The translations under genes and the position numbers were made by a program. 42,888 nt of DNA. Source: a virus. Numbering within the stretch: position 1 is the stretch's first letter; each line of letters begins with the position of its first letter. Of the stretch, positions 1 to 8,314 are shown one piece after another. The notes beneath the pieces were generated by a model that was not told the origin of the DNA, did not search any database, and saw only the letters and a list, made by a program, of their open reading frames with translations. The stretch lies in IMG/VR virus record IMGVR_UViG_3300006033_000045, positions 1-42,888 of that record; one strand, given 5' to 3'.

Positions 1-1
1 G

Positions 2-3000
2 AACCTAGCAAGCGCCACGACCCGCAGCACGACCGCCCAAACGCAAGGCCAGACGGCCGCGCAACGTCTGGCGACCGAACAGCAACGCACCGCCGCACAA
101 ACGGCCAATGCAGCCGCAGCAGCCGACCGGGCCGCACTTGCTGCGCTTCGGCTTCAACAGGCGCAAGACCGGGCGGCGCAGGCCAGCAAGAACGCCGGAA
201 CGTCGATTATGTCGTTTGTTCGCGGCGCGGCTGCATTGGTCGGCGTAGGTCTGTCGGCAACCGCGATTCTTGGCGCAGCCGACGCATATACGGTTCTTCA
301 AAACAAGTTACAAAACGTTTCCGAAACCGCAGCGCAAACCGACGCAATTACGAATCGTTTGTTCGAAACAGCGAACCGCACGCGAACGCCGGTACAGGAA
401 ACCGCCCAAGCTTTTACGCGCTTTGATATGGCGTTGAAAAACCTTGGCAAGTCGCAAGACGATTCGTTGCGACTTACCGAAACAGTTAATAAAATGCTTG
501 TCGTTTCTGGCGCAACTGCCAACGAAGCGGGTTCGGCATTGCTGCAACTTTCGCAAGCGTTCAATAAAGGCAAATTGGACGGCGACGAATTCCGTTCGGT
601 TATGGAACTAATGCCGAATGCAGCCGACGCAATCGCGAAACGTCTTGGCGTAACGCGCGGCGAACTGTTGAAACTTGCGCCCGAAGGAAAGATTACGGCG
701 AAAGTTATGTTCGACGCATTTACGGCGGCTGCGGCTGGCATAGATGCGAAATTCGGAAAGACGGTGCCCACATTGTCGCAGGCAATGACCGTTCTTCGCA
801 ACAATGCGACGCAAACGTTCGGCGAAATGAATAAATCGCTTGGCATTACTGCCGGGCTTTCGAAGGCGCTTATTTTCCTTGCCGAAAATATGAAGACGGT
901 TGCGTTCGTCGTTGCGGTCTTGGGCGCTGCGCTGTTGGTCGCATTTGGCCCGGCTTTGATTGGTGCAATTTCCGCCGCAGCTTCCGCCGTTTGGGCCTTT
1001 ACTGTCGCGATTGCGGCTAACCCTATCGGCTTGCTTGTTGTGGGCATAACCGCAGCCGTTGCAGCAATCGCAATTTTCGGCGACCAAATCGCCGTAACTT
1101 CCGACGGTCTGGTTTCGTTGAAAGACGTTGCTTTGGCCGTATGGTCGTTTATTTCCGACGGTGCGGGCGTTGTTGCCGGTCTGATTAAGGAATATTGGAA
1201 CGCCGCAATCGACTTTGTAAGCGCAAAGACCGACGGTTGGGGCGAAAAGTTCCGCAACATCGGAAGCGCAATCGTTCAATTTGCGAAAACGGTTGTTAAT
1301 ACTTATATCGGTCTTTGGGTCGGCGCTTATAATGCGGTTGTTAATGGCTGGCAGTTATTCCCCGCAGCCATGCGCGATATTTTCGCAATGGCGCTTAATT
1401 CCGTCGTCGGCATTACCGAAAAAATCGTAAATGCCGCGCTTGAAGGAATTAACAAAATTACCGAACTTGCGAACCAAGGCGCGGAAAAACTAGGTATCGG
1501 AAAAATCTTCGAAGGCGGTTTGTCTGTTTCGTTGGACAAATACAAAATGGACGTAACCGGCGCGGCTTCGGATTTGGCCGGAACGGTTAAAACTGCATTT
1601 TCTAGCGCATTCGGAACGGATTTTGTCGGAAACGCCGTCGGCGCAATTGAAGCCCGCGCGCGTCAAATCAGCGGCGCACGACGCGCAGCCGAAGGCGCGG
1701 GTTCTGCCTTGCGCGGCGCTGGCACTGCCCCGACTGAATCGCCAGACGCTAAGGCGTTGAAGGCTGCGCAGAAACGCGCCGACGAAATGGCGAAGGTTAA
1801 TCGCAACCTTGACGAAGAATTGACCGCGCTTCAACGCTTAGGCCCGGCTTACGTCGTTTCTAATCGCTTGCTTGAAATTGAAAATAATTTGCTTGATAAG
1901 AAAATCAAGCTTACAGATTCAGAACGCGAAAGCATTAAGGCGAAGCTTCAAGCAATCCAAGACCAAAAAGCCGCAAACGCACTTGCCGAAATCAACAAAG
2001 AATTAGACCAACAATCGCAGATTTTGGGCAAGCTTGGGCCGCAACAAGAAATCGCCCAACAAATGCAGCAATATCAAAACGATTTGTATTCGCGCGGAAT
2101 CATCCTTAACCAACAGGAAACCGCCGCATTGCAAAAGCGCCTTGAAGTATTGCAGCAAGAAAAAGCAGTTTCGCAAGAACTGAATAAAATTTATTCCGAA
2201 ACGGAAGGCAAGAAGCTTTCGCTTCAACAGCAAACGACCGCACTTAATCAAGCATACGCGCAAGGTTTAATCAACCTTGATAACTATTCGAACCGACTTG
2301 TTAAAATCGGTTTGGATATGACGAACCTTAAACTTCAAGCGCAGGAAGGAACGTTTAACGACGTTATGATTTCCGGCCTTGGTTCGATTGTTTCGCAGTA
2401 TGAAGGCGTAATGTCGGGTTTGTCGGATGCCTTCGGCGGATTCTTTACAAGCTTTACCGACGGTTTCGCGAATAGCGTAGGCCGTGCCATTGTCTATTCG
2501 GAAAACTTGAACGACGCCCTTTCGAACGTTGCGAAAGAAGCCGTCGCCGGTTTGATTTCCGCACTTATCAAACTTGGTATTCAATACGTCGTAAATGCCG
2601 CACTTGGTCAAGCTATCGGGGCTTCGGCTATGGCCGCTTCTACCGCCGCTTCCGTAGCCGCAGCGGCGACGACGGCGACCGCTTGGGCTACGCCCGCCGC
2701 CTTGGTATCCCTTGCCAGCTTCGGCGCTAACAGCGTGCCCGCAATGGCCGGTATTACGGCGACTGCGGCCCTTTCCGAAGGTCTGGCACTGGCAAGCCTT
2801 GCCGGGTTCGAACAAGGCGGATATACGGGCAGTGTGGGCACGAAGGAAATTGCCGGGGTTGTTCATGGTCGCGAATTCGTATTTGACGCCGCTTCGACTG
2901 ATAGAATCGGGGTCGGAAATCTTGAAGCAATCCGCAACGGCGCGTCGTATGTTTCTTCGAACACTTCTACGGCTGGTTCTAGTTCTTCCGGCGCTGCGAT

Positions 3001-3208
3001 TGCCGTTAATATCGAAAATTACGGCACTTCGAAAGACTTTGAAGTTCAACAAATCAGCGAAAGCGAAGTTCGAATTATTGCACGCGACGAAGCCCGCGCG
3101 GTTGTTCAAAAAGAAGCGCCGGGCGTAGTTGCTTCGCAAATTAGAAACCCGAATTCCAGCGTATCGAAGTCGTTAGGCCAAAATACGCAAACGCAAAGAA
3201 GGCGCTAA
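2..3208 (+). CDS. Tape-measure protein, main part (continues from the right end)
   Basis: Bulk of the tail tape-measure protein, open at the left edge. Visible in order: a Gln/Ala-rich helical stretch; a conserved tape-measure-like domain (about residues 130-320 of the joined protein) with a typical region around LMPNAADAIAKRLGVTRGEL; a strongly hydrophobic block at roughly bases 890-1085 that would form two or three membrane segments, as expected for a protein that reaches the host membrane during DNA entry; long Gln/Lys-rich coiled coil at about 1740-2340; a second Ala/Gly-rich hydrophobic part at 2540-2800; and a C-terminal domain containing EIAGVVHGREFVF, a motif seen near the end of many tape-measure proteins. 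The stop is followed after one base by the next tail gene, so the genes are probably translationally coupled. An ATG at 209 exists but is internal. Confidence 0.9.
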   Translation, partial: NLASATTRSTTAQTQGQTAAQRLATEQQRTAAQTANAAAAADRAALAALRLQQAQDRAAQASKNAGTSIMSFVRGAAALVGVGLSATAILGAADAYTVLQNKLQNVSETAAQTDAITNRLFETANRTRTPVQETAQAFTRFDMALKNLGKSQDDSLRLTETVNKMLVVSGATANEAGSALLQLSQAFNKGKLDGDEFRSVMELMPNAADAIAKRLGVTRGELLKLAPEGKITAKVMFDAFTAAAAGIDAKFGKTVPTLSQAMTVLRNNATQTFGEMNKSLGITAGLSKALIFLAENMKTVAFVVAVLGAALLVAFGPALIGAISAAASAVWAFTVAIAANPIGLLVVGITAAVAAIAIFGDQIAVTSDGLVSLKDVALAVWSFISDGAGVVAGLIKEYWNAAIDFVSAKTDGWGEKFRNIGSAIVQFAKTVVNTYIGLWVGAYNAVVNGWQLFPAAMRDIFAMALNSVVGITEKIVNAALEGINKITELANQGAEKLGIGKIFEGGLSVSLDKYKMDVTGAASDLAGTVKTAFSSAFGTDFVGNAVGAIEARARQISGARRAAEGAGSALRGAGTAPTESPDAKALKAAQKRADEMAKVNRNLDEELTALQRLGPAYVVSNRLLEIENNLLDKKIKLTDSERESIKAKLQAIQDQKAANALAEINKELDQQSQILGKLGPQQEIAQQMQQYQNDLYSRGIILNQQETAALQKRLEVLQQEKAVSQELNKIYSETEGKKLSLQQQTTALNQAYAQGLINLDNYSNRLVKIGLDMTNLKLQAQEGTFNDVMISGLGSIVSQYEGVMSGLSDAFGGFFTSFTDGFANSVGRAIVYSENLNDALSNVAKEAVAGLISALIKLGIQYVVNAALGQAIGASAMAASTAASVAAAATTATAWATPAALVSLASFGANSVPAMAGITATAALSEGLALASLAGFEQGGYTGSVGTKEIAGVVHGREFVFDAASTDRIGVGNLEAIRNGASYVSSNTSTAGSSSSGAAIAVNIENYGTSKDFEVQQISESEVRIIARDEARAVVQKEAPGVVASQIRNPNSSVSKSLGQNTQTQRRR
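56..120 (+). repeat. 65-bp direct repeat in tape-measure gene, copy A
   Basis: This stretch is identical over 65 bases to 42769-42833. Both copies encode the same roughly 22-residue peptide (core QRLATEQQRTAAQTAN) in the same frame. If the window ends are joined through the seven-base overlap, the copies are 168 bp (56 codons) apart. The flanking bases differ, so this is an internal coding repeat, not a terminal redundancy. Confidence 0.9.
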
Positions 3209-3209
3209 A

Positions 3210-3701
3210 ATGGCACTTAATAAACTGAAACTAACGCCGGATAATTCGTCGTATTCGGTGACAGACGGAAAAGAAGTCGTCGCGACGCAATTAGACGGCG
3301 GCGCGGCCCGCTATCGTCGCGACATTCTAGGCGCAACGTCTGCCGTTGTCGTTTCTTGGATTTTGGGAACGCAAGATTACAAGTATCTGCGGGCATTTTA
3401 TAAGGCGCTTACTTCCAGCGGCGCAACGCCGTTTCTTATCGACTTGATTTTAGATAAGCCGGAACTTACAGAACACAAAGCGTATTTTGTACCGGGAAGC
3501 GTGCAACTTACCGCGCAAAAAGGTTTAACGTATTGGGTAAGCGCGCAATTAGAAGTCTATCCTATCGAAATGACCGAAGACGATGCAGCTTTTGCCGCAC
3601 TTTATGGCGAACTTGGCGAAAATTGGGAAACGCTGTTTCCGCCAATTGAAGACGAATTTAATACGCTTATTAACATTTCAATTCCGGGCGTTCTTGTATG
3701 A
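3210..3701 (+). CDS. Tail protein downstream of tape measure (distal-tail-like)
   Basis: 163-residue protein encoded one base after the tape-measure stop. It has a mixed alpha/beta composition with no signal peptide or membrane segment. The segment SWILGTQDYKYLRAFYKALT followed by FLIDLILDKPELTEHKAYFV resembles small tail-tip proteins that sit between the tape measure and DUF1833 genes in many siphophages. Its position suggests a distal-tail or tail-tip component that joins the tube to the baseplate. The next gene overlaps its stop by four bases (ATGA), implying coupled translation. The exact family could not be named from sequence alone. Confidence 0.65.
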   Translation: MALNKLKLTPDNSSYSVTDGKEVVATQLDGGAARYRRDILGATSAVVVSWILGTQDYKYLRAFYKALTSSGATPFLIDLILDKPELTEHKAYFVPGSVQLTAQKGLTYWVSAQLEVYPIEMTEDDAAFAALYGELGENWETLFPPIEDEFNTLINISIPGVLV

Positions 3702-4198
3702 CAACTTATGCCGAATTTTTCTTGAATTCAAAAGCAAGCGTCGTTCAACTTGAAACTTTGGAAATTTCGCATCCAAACTTTACGAAGGTTTATCGCGTTG
3801 TTCGAAATGCAGTCGAAGGCGTTACGGTTACGCTTGAAACTGGCGCGTCTGCAAGCTTTGATTATTACCCCTTGGGCATTGAAAACGCCGGGGTTCGCGA
3901 CGACCTAGACCAAGCTTTAAAAATAAATCTTGGCGACCTTGGCGAAGTATTGCCGAAGGAACTAGACGAAGTTTCTTCGAACGACGGGTTCGGAATAAAA
4001 CCGACTGTCGTTTATAGAACTTACCGTTCGGATGATTTAAGCCGACCGCTTTTTGGCCCTGTTTTGTTGGAAGTTTCAAGCTTCGCATTCAATCGCGAAG
4101 GTTCGACTTTTGAAGCCAAGGCGCCTTCGCTGAATGTCAATAAAACCGGCGAAGTTTATAAACTTGACCGATTCCCAATGCTGCGGGGCTTCCTATGA
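3698..4198 (+). CDS. DUF1833-family tail-tip protein
   Basis: 166-residue protein. The N-terminal region with LETLEISHPNFTKVYRVVRN is the hallmark start of the DUF1833 family, found in siphophage tail-tip modules between the tape measure and the NlpC/P60 peptidase. The rest is beta-rich (ASASFDYYPLGIENAG, then YRTYRSDDLSRPLFGPVLLE). It is presumably a structural tail-tip or baseplate-hub component. It overlaps both neighbours by four bases (ATGA junctions), indicating tight translational coupling. No catalytic motif is seen. Confidence 0.75.
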   Translation: MTTYAEFFLNSKASVVQLETLEISHPNFTKVYRVVRNAVEGVTVTLETGASASFDYYPLGIENAGVRDDLDQALKINLGDLGEVLPKELDEVSSNDGFGIKPTVVYRTYRSDDLSRPLFGPVLLEVSSFAFNREGSTFEAKAPSLNVNKTGEVYKLDRFPMLRGFL

Positions 4199-5043
4199 GT
4201 GTTTTTGACGATGCTTTAAAAGCGCGATTTGCAGAATCTACGGAAGCCGTCGCCGTTACTTCGCTTGATACGCTTTTAATTTATGACGTAGAAACCGACA
4301 CTATTTTAAAGCTTCCTGTTTCGGTTCTTACGAATGCAATTAATGCGGCTGCGCCGGTTCAATCCGTAGCTGGTAAAACCGGAACGGTAACGCTGAATAA
4401 ATCCGACGTTGGTTTGTCGAATGTTGATAACACTTCCGACGCAAACAAGCCGGTATCAACAGCGCAGGCAACCGCGATTGCAACGAAAGAACCGACCATA
4501 GCGGCGGGAACAACTGCGCAATATTGGCGCGGCGACAAGTCTTGGCAAACTTTGAATAAAGCCGCCGTCGGATTGTCGAACGTAGAAAACACCGCGCTTT
4601 CGACTTGGGCCGGAAGTACGAACTTAACGACGCTTGGAACGTTGATTAACGCCCTTCGTCTGAACAATTCGTTTGCGATTTGGGATACTGCAACCGGCGC
4701 GGCGGCTGGCAAAGATTTAACTTGGCGAATGAACGTTGGAGGCGGAAACCCTGTTTCGGTTCTTGGTCGTCTTAAACCGTCGTCTTATACGGCATTTCGC
4801 GGCGTAACTCAAAACGTCGTTTATCTTTACGTCGGCGCTTGGAACAACAACGACGACGCGGGAACGCCTGTCGCTACTTTCGGTTCAACCGGCGACGTTG
4901 AATTTAAAGGCCGCGTTTATGCGCCGAATATGTCGCTATTAAGCCTTTTGACTTATGCAGATAACGCCGCCGCAACTGCGGGCGGTTTGGCCGTCGGTAC
5001 GCTTTATAAGACTTCCGCAGGGGATTTAAAAATTGTTGTCTAA
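4195..5043 (+). CDS. Short tail-fibre-like protein within tail-tip operon
   Basis: 282-residue protein with tail-fibre features. After an N-terminal segment (about residues 1-55) it carries two copies of a fibre repeat, KSDVGLSNVDNTSDANKPVS at about residue 69 and KAAVGLSNVENT at about residue 122. These belong to the repeat class common in phage fibres, often preceded by VAGKTGTVTL as here. A beta-rich domain follows, and the C-terminus (YADNAAATAGGLAVGTLYKT then GDLKIVV) resembles a widespread short fibre/spike tip motif. It lies between the DUF1833 and NlpC/P60 genes, an unusual place for a fibre, which suggests a fibre fixed to the tail tip rather than a side fibre. It overlaps the next gene by 11 bases. 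Confidence 0.72.
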   Translation: MSVFDDALKARFAESTEAVAVTSLDTLLIYDVETDTILKLPVSVLTNAINAAAPVQSVAGKTGTVTLNKSDVGLSNVDNTSDANKPVSTAQATAIATKEPTIAAGTTAQYWRGDKSWQTLNKAAVGLSNVENTALSTWAGSTNLTTLGTLINALRLNNSFAIWDTATGAAAGKDLTWRMNVGGGNPVSVLGRLKPSSYTAFRGVTQNVVYLYVGAWNNNDDAGTPVATFGSTGDVEFKGRVYAPNMSLLSLLTYADNAAATAGGLAVGTLYKTSAGDLKIVV

Positions 5044-5395
5044 TAATTCAATCGACGCATTTTTTAATCGCAAATACAATCGCAAGTCGTATAACTGCGC
5101 GCATTTTGTTTGCGAAGTCTGGCAGTCGATAACCGGCGAAAGCATAGCCCACAAGTTAGCGGGCCTTTTGCAGCCGCCCGAAGACCGGCGCGTTAGCTTT
5201 GACCTTCGACGCCAGTTCAAGCGCCTAGACCGCCCGGAATCGCCTTGCCTTGCCCTTATGCAGCGACGCGGAAGCCCGCCCCATGTGGGCATCTTCCTTC
5301 GGGGCCGAATCTTGCATATTCACGAAATGGGCGTAGAATTTCAACCGATAGACGTTGCTTCGCGCGGCTTCGAAAAGACAGGATTTTATAAATGA
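5033..5395 (+). CDS. NlpC/P60-like tail-tip peptidase
   Basis: 120-residue protein with the cysteine-peptidase layout of tail-associated NlpC/P60 enzymes: catalytic Cys in YNCAHFVCEVW (about residue 22), first His in PPHVGIFL (about residue 84), and a further His in ILHIHEMG. Such proteins cleave cell-wall peptide bridges during DNA injection and sit next to the TipJ-like protein. The start is a TTG at 5033 with a good ribosome site (AGGGGA) about ten bases upstream, inside the end of the fibre gene; no suitable ATG exists upstream of the catalytic Cys. Its TGA overlaps the ATG of the next gene (ATGA). Confidence 0.78.
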   Translation: MLSNNSIDAFFNRKYNRKSYNCAHFVCEVWQSITGESIAHKLAGLLQPPEDRRVSFDLRRQFKRLDRPESPCLALMQRRGSPPHVGIFLRGRILHIHEMGVEFQPIDVASRGFEKTGFYK

Positions 5396-8286
5396 AAACC
5401 GTAACGCTTGCACTTAATGCGCTAGACCCTGAAACTTGGACGAATCACGAAGTCGCAGATATTCGCGATTTTTTGATGGAAGAATTCAACGAATGGCCTT
5501 CGACCGCGCGAATCTATAACAAGCAAGTTTCAAGCGCAACCGACGTAACGCCGTCGAATCAAAGCGAAATCGACCGCTTAGGCGAATTGGAAGGTCCGTT
5601 TTTCGTTATCGTGTATCCTGCCGAACCGATTACGATTATTTATGCAATCGTCGCAATTTTGGTTGTTGCTGTTGTCGTCATGGCGCAGAATCAACCGCCG
5701 TTGCCGACGATGCGCAACACGCAAAACCAATCGCCGAACAACGAACTTTCGGAACGTTCGAATAAGCCGCGCCCGAATGCGCGAATTCCTGACATTTTCG
5801 GAACGGTTCGTTCTACGCCTGACCTTATCGCGCTTCCCTACAAAATCTTCGAAAATAACGAAGAAGTCGAATATTCGTATATGTGCATTGGGCGCGGTTA
5901 TTACGACGTTCCCGAACTTGAAGTTCGCGACGATACAACGCGGGCGATTGATATTGCCGGAACTTCGGTCGAAATCTTTTCGCCTTTCACTTCGCCAAAT
6001 TCAGGCCATGCGCCGCAACTGCGAATCGGCAATGCAATTAATACGCCGGTTTTGAATGTTATTCGTTCAAATGCTGTTAATGGTCAAGTTCTACGCGCGC
6101 CGAACGACCAATTCTTGCGCGGTTCAAATAACATTCGTTTTTCCGCACCGAACGAAATTCAATTGAACCCCGCCGCAGGTTTGGATTTTACGGATAAATT
6201 CGCGGCGGGCGATTCTTTGACAGTTTCAGGCGCGGCGGAATACGATAGTTATTTTACAGAAACGCGAACAATTGCCGCTTATAGTGCCGGTTATTTCCGT
6301 TTCGATATTGCGTCTTCGACGCTTCCGGCTATTTATGCCGCTGGCAAAGAATGCGTATTGACCGGGGCGCAGTTTTCGCAATACGACCCCGACGGCTTTT
6401 ATTCGGCGTCTTATGACCTTTCGGGCATTTATGAAATTGCTTCCGTTGCGCTTGAATCCCAAGTAATAACGCCAGAATTTGGTTCGCCTTATACGCAATA
6501 TTATTGCCGCGTCAATCTTGTTTCGCCGGCTTCGGTTAATCCGAAATGGTCGGAAGCTATCGGCCTTTCGACAAGCGCAGGCATTCGACTTCCAGACGGC
6601 GCGGAACTTTACAATCTTTCGGGAACTTACGAAGTATTGGCTGTTTCTGATACTGTCGTTACGTTGTCGAACCCGGCTTCGGTTAATGCCGGTTGGTCTT
6701 CGATAACAACGACGAATTATATTAGCCCGACGCTTTCAACAACTGGCGCAAAATGGGTCGGGCCGTTCGTCTTGGATAAAACCGATTTGTCGCAAGTGTT
6801 CGCGAATTTCGTTGCGTTGCAAGGTCTTTATAAAGACGACGGCAAAAACCAACAGCGATTCGACGTTGTTTGCGAAATTGAATTGACGCCGATTAATGCA
6901 GACGGAAGCCCGCGCGGCGCTGTTGAAACGTTCCAAGCGACTATTGAAGGTTCGGCGACTTATCGCAGCACGCGGGCGGCTACGCTTCAAGCTGACCCCA
7001 CATTTACCGGGCGTTGCAAGGTTCGCGCGCGTCGCGTTACGCCTTCCGATTTGGCTTTCGAAGGTTCCGTAGTTGATGAAATTAAATGGCGCGACGTTTA
7101 TTCCGTTTCGCCAGTTTTCGAAACGCACTTCGGCAACGTTACGACAGTTCAAGCGGTAACTTATGCGACTTCCGGCGCGCTTGCGCTGAAAGAACGAAAA
7201 TTGAATATGCTTGTTACCCGGAAGATTCCGGTTCGTGTCGCCGGTTCAACTTTTACAAGCGAACTTTACCCGACAAACGACGCCGCCGAAATATTTTCGG
7301 CTGTTTGCTTGGATTCGCATATCGGCAACCGACAAACCGCCGAAATTGATTTCGATTCTATTTACAATTCAATTTCGGAAGTTTCAGATTATTTCGGAAG
7401 CCCTGCAAGTTCCGAATTCTGCTATACGTTCGATTCGAATAATCTTTCGTTCGAAGAAACGGCGAAGTCTATTGCCGACGCTGTTTTTTGCACGGCATAC
7501 CGGCGTGGCAATATTGTTAAACTTGCGTTCGAAAAAGAAACGCAAGATTCGACTTTGCTTTTCAATCATCGAAATAAATTGCCGGGTTCTGAAACTCGAA
7601 CGGTTCGTTTCGGTAATCAAGACAACTTCGACGGGGTTTCATTTCAATATACCGACCCGGAAGACGACGCCTTGGTTACTTATTACATTCCCGAAGACAG
7701 GTCGGCAATTAATCCGAAAGAAGTTGAAAGCTTGGGCGTTCGCAACGGTCTTCAAGCTTATTTGCACGCTTGGCGAATCTGGAACAAAATTCGTTATCAA
7801 AACGTGATTACTGAATTTACGGCTACGCAAGAATCCGACTTGCTGGTTAAAAACGACCGAATTTTGGTTGCCAACAATACGCGCCCTGATACGCAAGACG
7901 GCGAAGTTCTTTCGCAAAACGTTTTGCAATTGAAGCTTTCCCAAAATGTCGATTTGACACAATACGAAGAACATACTTTGTTTCTTCAATTGTCCGACGG
8001 AACCTTAGATTCGATTCCGGTTACGGCTGGCGATAAACCGAACAAGGTTATTTTGTCGCGCGCCCCGCGCCTGCCTTTGTCGCTTTCCGATGACCTTTAC
8101 GCCCGAACAACGTTTATACTTGTGGGCAATGAGGATTCGCGCGAAAATGCGTTTCTAGTAAGCGAAAAAGAATCGCAAGGAAACTTTACTTCGGTTGTTC
8201 GTGCAATCAACTATGATTCGCGATATTACACGAATGATAAAGATTTTATCGACGGAATCGTTAACGAAAACGGCGAATTCGTTTAA
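5392..8286 (+). CDS. TipJ-like tail-tip host-specificity protein
   Basis: 964-residue large tail-tip protein of the lambda J/TipJ type, which forms the central hub of the tail tip and contributes to receptor contact. A hydrophobic segment near residues 78-98 (ITIIYAIVAILVVAVVVMAQ) followed by Pro/Asn-rich sequence is a known feature of TipJ-family proteins. The middle and C-terminal parts are beta-rich, with fibronectin- and hub-like regions. It directly follows the tail peptidase with an ATGA overlap, the standard order. There is no lambda-like gpI gene between peptidase and TipJ. Transcription probably continues into the tailspike gene. Confidence 0.85.
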   Translation: MKTVTLALNALDPETWTNHEVADIRDFLMEEFNEWPSTARIYNKQVSSATDVTPSNQSEIDRLGELEGPFFVIVYPAEPITIIYAIVAILVVAVVVMAQNQPPLPTMRNTQNQSPNNELSERSNKPRPNARIPDIFGTVRSTPDLIALPYKIFENNEEVEYSYMCIGRGYYDVPELEVRDDTTRAIDIAGTSVEIFSPFTSPNSGHAPQLRIGNAINTPVLNVIRSNAVNGQVLRAPNDQFLRGSNNIRFSAPNEIQLNPAAGLDFTDKFAAGDSLTVSGAAEYDSYFTETRTIAAYSAGYFRFDIASSTLPAIYAAGKECVLTGAQFSQYDPDGFYSASYDLSGIYEIASVALESQVITPEFGSPYTQYYCRVNLVSPASVNPKWSEAIGLSTSAGIRLPDGAELYNLSGTYEVLAVSDTVVTLSNPASVNAGWSSITTTNYISPTLSTTGAKWVGPFVLDKTDLSQVFANFVALQGLYKDDGKNQQRFDVVCEIELTPINADGSPRGAVETFQATIEGSATYRSTRAATLQADPTFTGRCKVRARRVTPSDLAFEGSVVDEIKWRDVYSVSPVFETHFGNVTTVQAVTYATSGALALKERKLNMLVTRKIPVRVAGSTFTSELYPTNDAAEIFSAVCLDSHIGNRQTAEIDFDSIYNSISEVSDYFGSPASSEFCYTFDSNNLSFEETAKSIADAVFCTAYRRGNIVKLAFEKETQDSTLLFNHRNKLPGSETRTVRFGNQDNFDGVSFQYTDPEDDALVTYYIPEDRSAINPKEVESLGVRNGLQAYLHAWRIWNKIRYQNVITEFTATQESDLLVKNDRILVANNTRPDTQDGEVLSQNVLQLKLSQNVDLTQYEEHTLFLQLSDGTLDSIPVTAGDKPNKVILSRAPRLPLSLSDDLYARTTFILVGNEDSRENAFLVSEKESQGNFTSVVRAINYDSRYYTNDKDFIDGIVNENGEFV

Positions 8287-8314
8287 ATTTGCCCACACTT
8301 TAGGAGTTTCAAAC

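Noticed and set aside
298-1260. Long open frame on the minus strand antisense to the tape-measure gene (320 codons)
   Set aside because: It mirrors the codon structure of the real gene; the protein is low-complexity, has no family-like motif and no good ribosome site.
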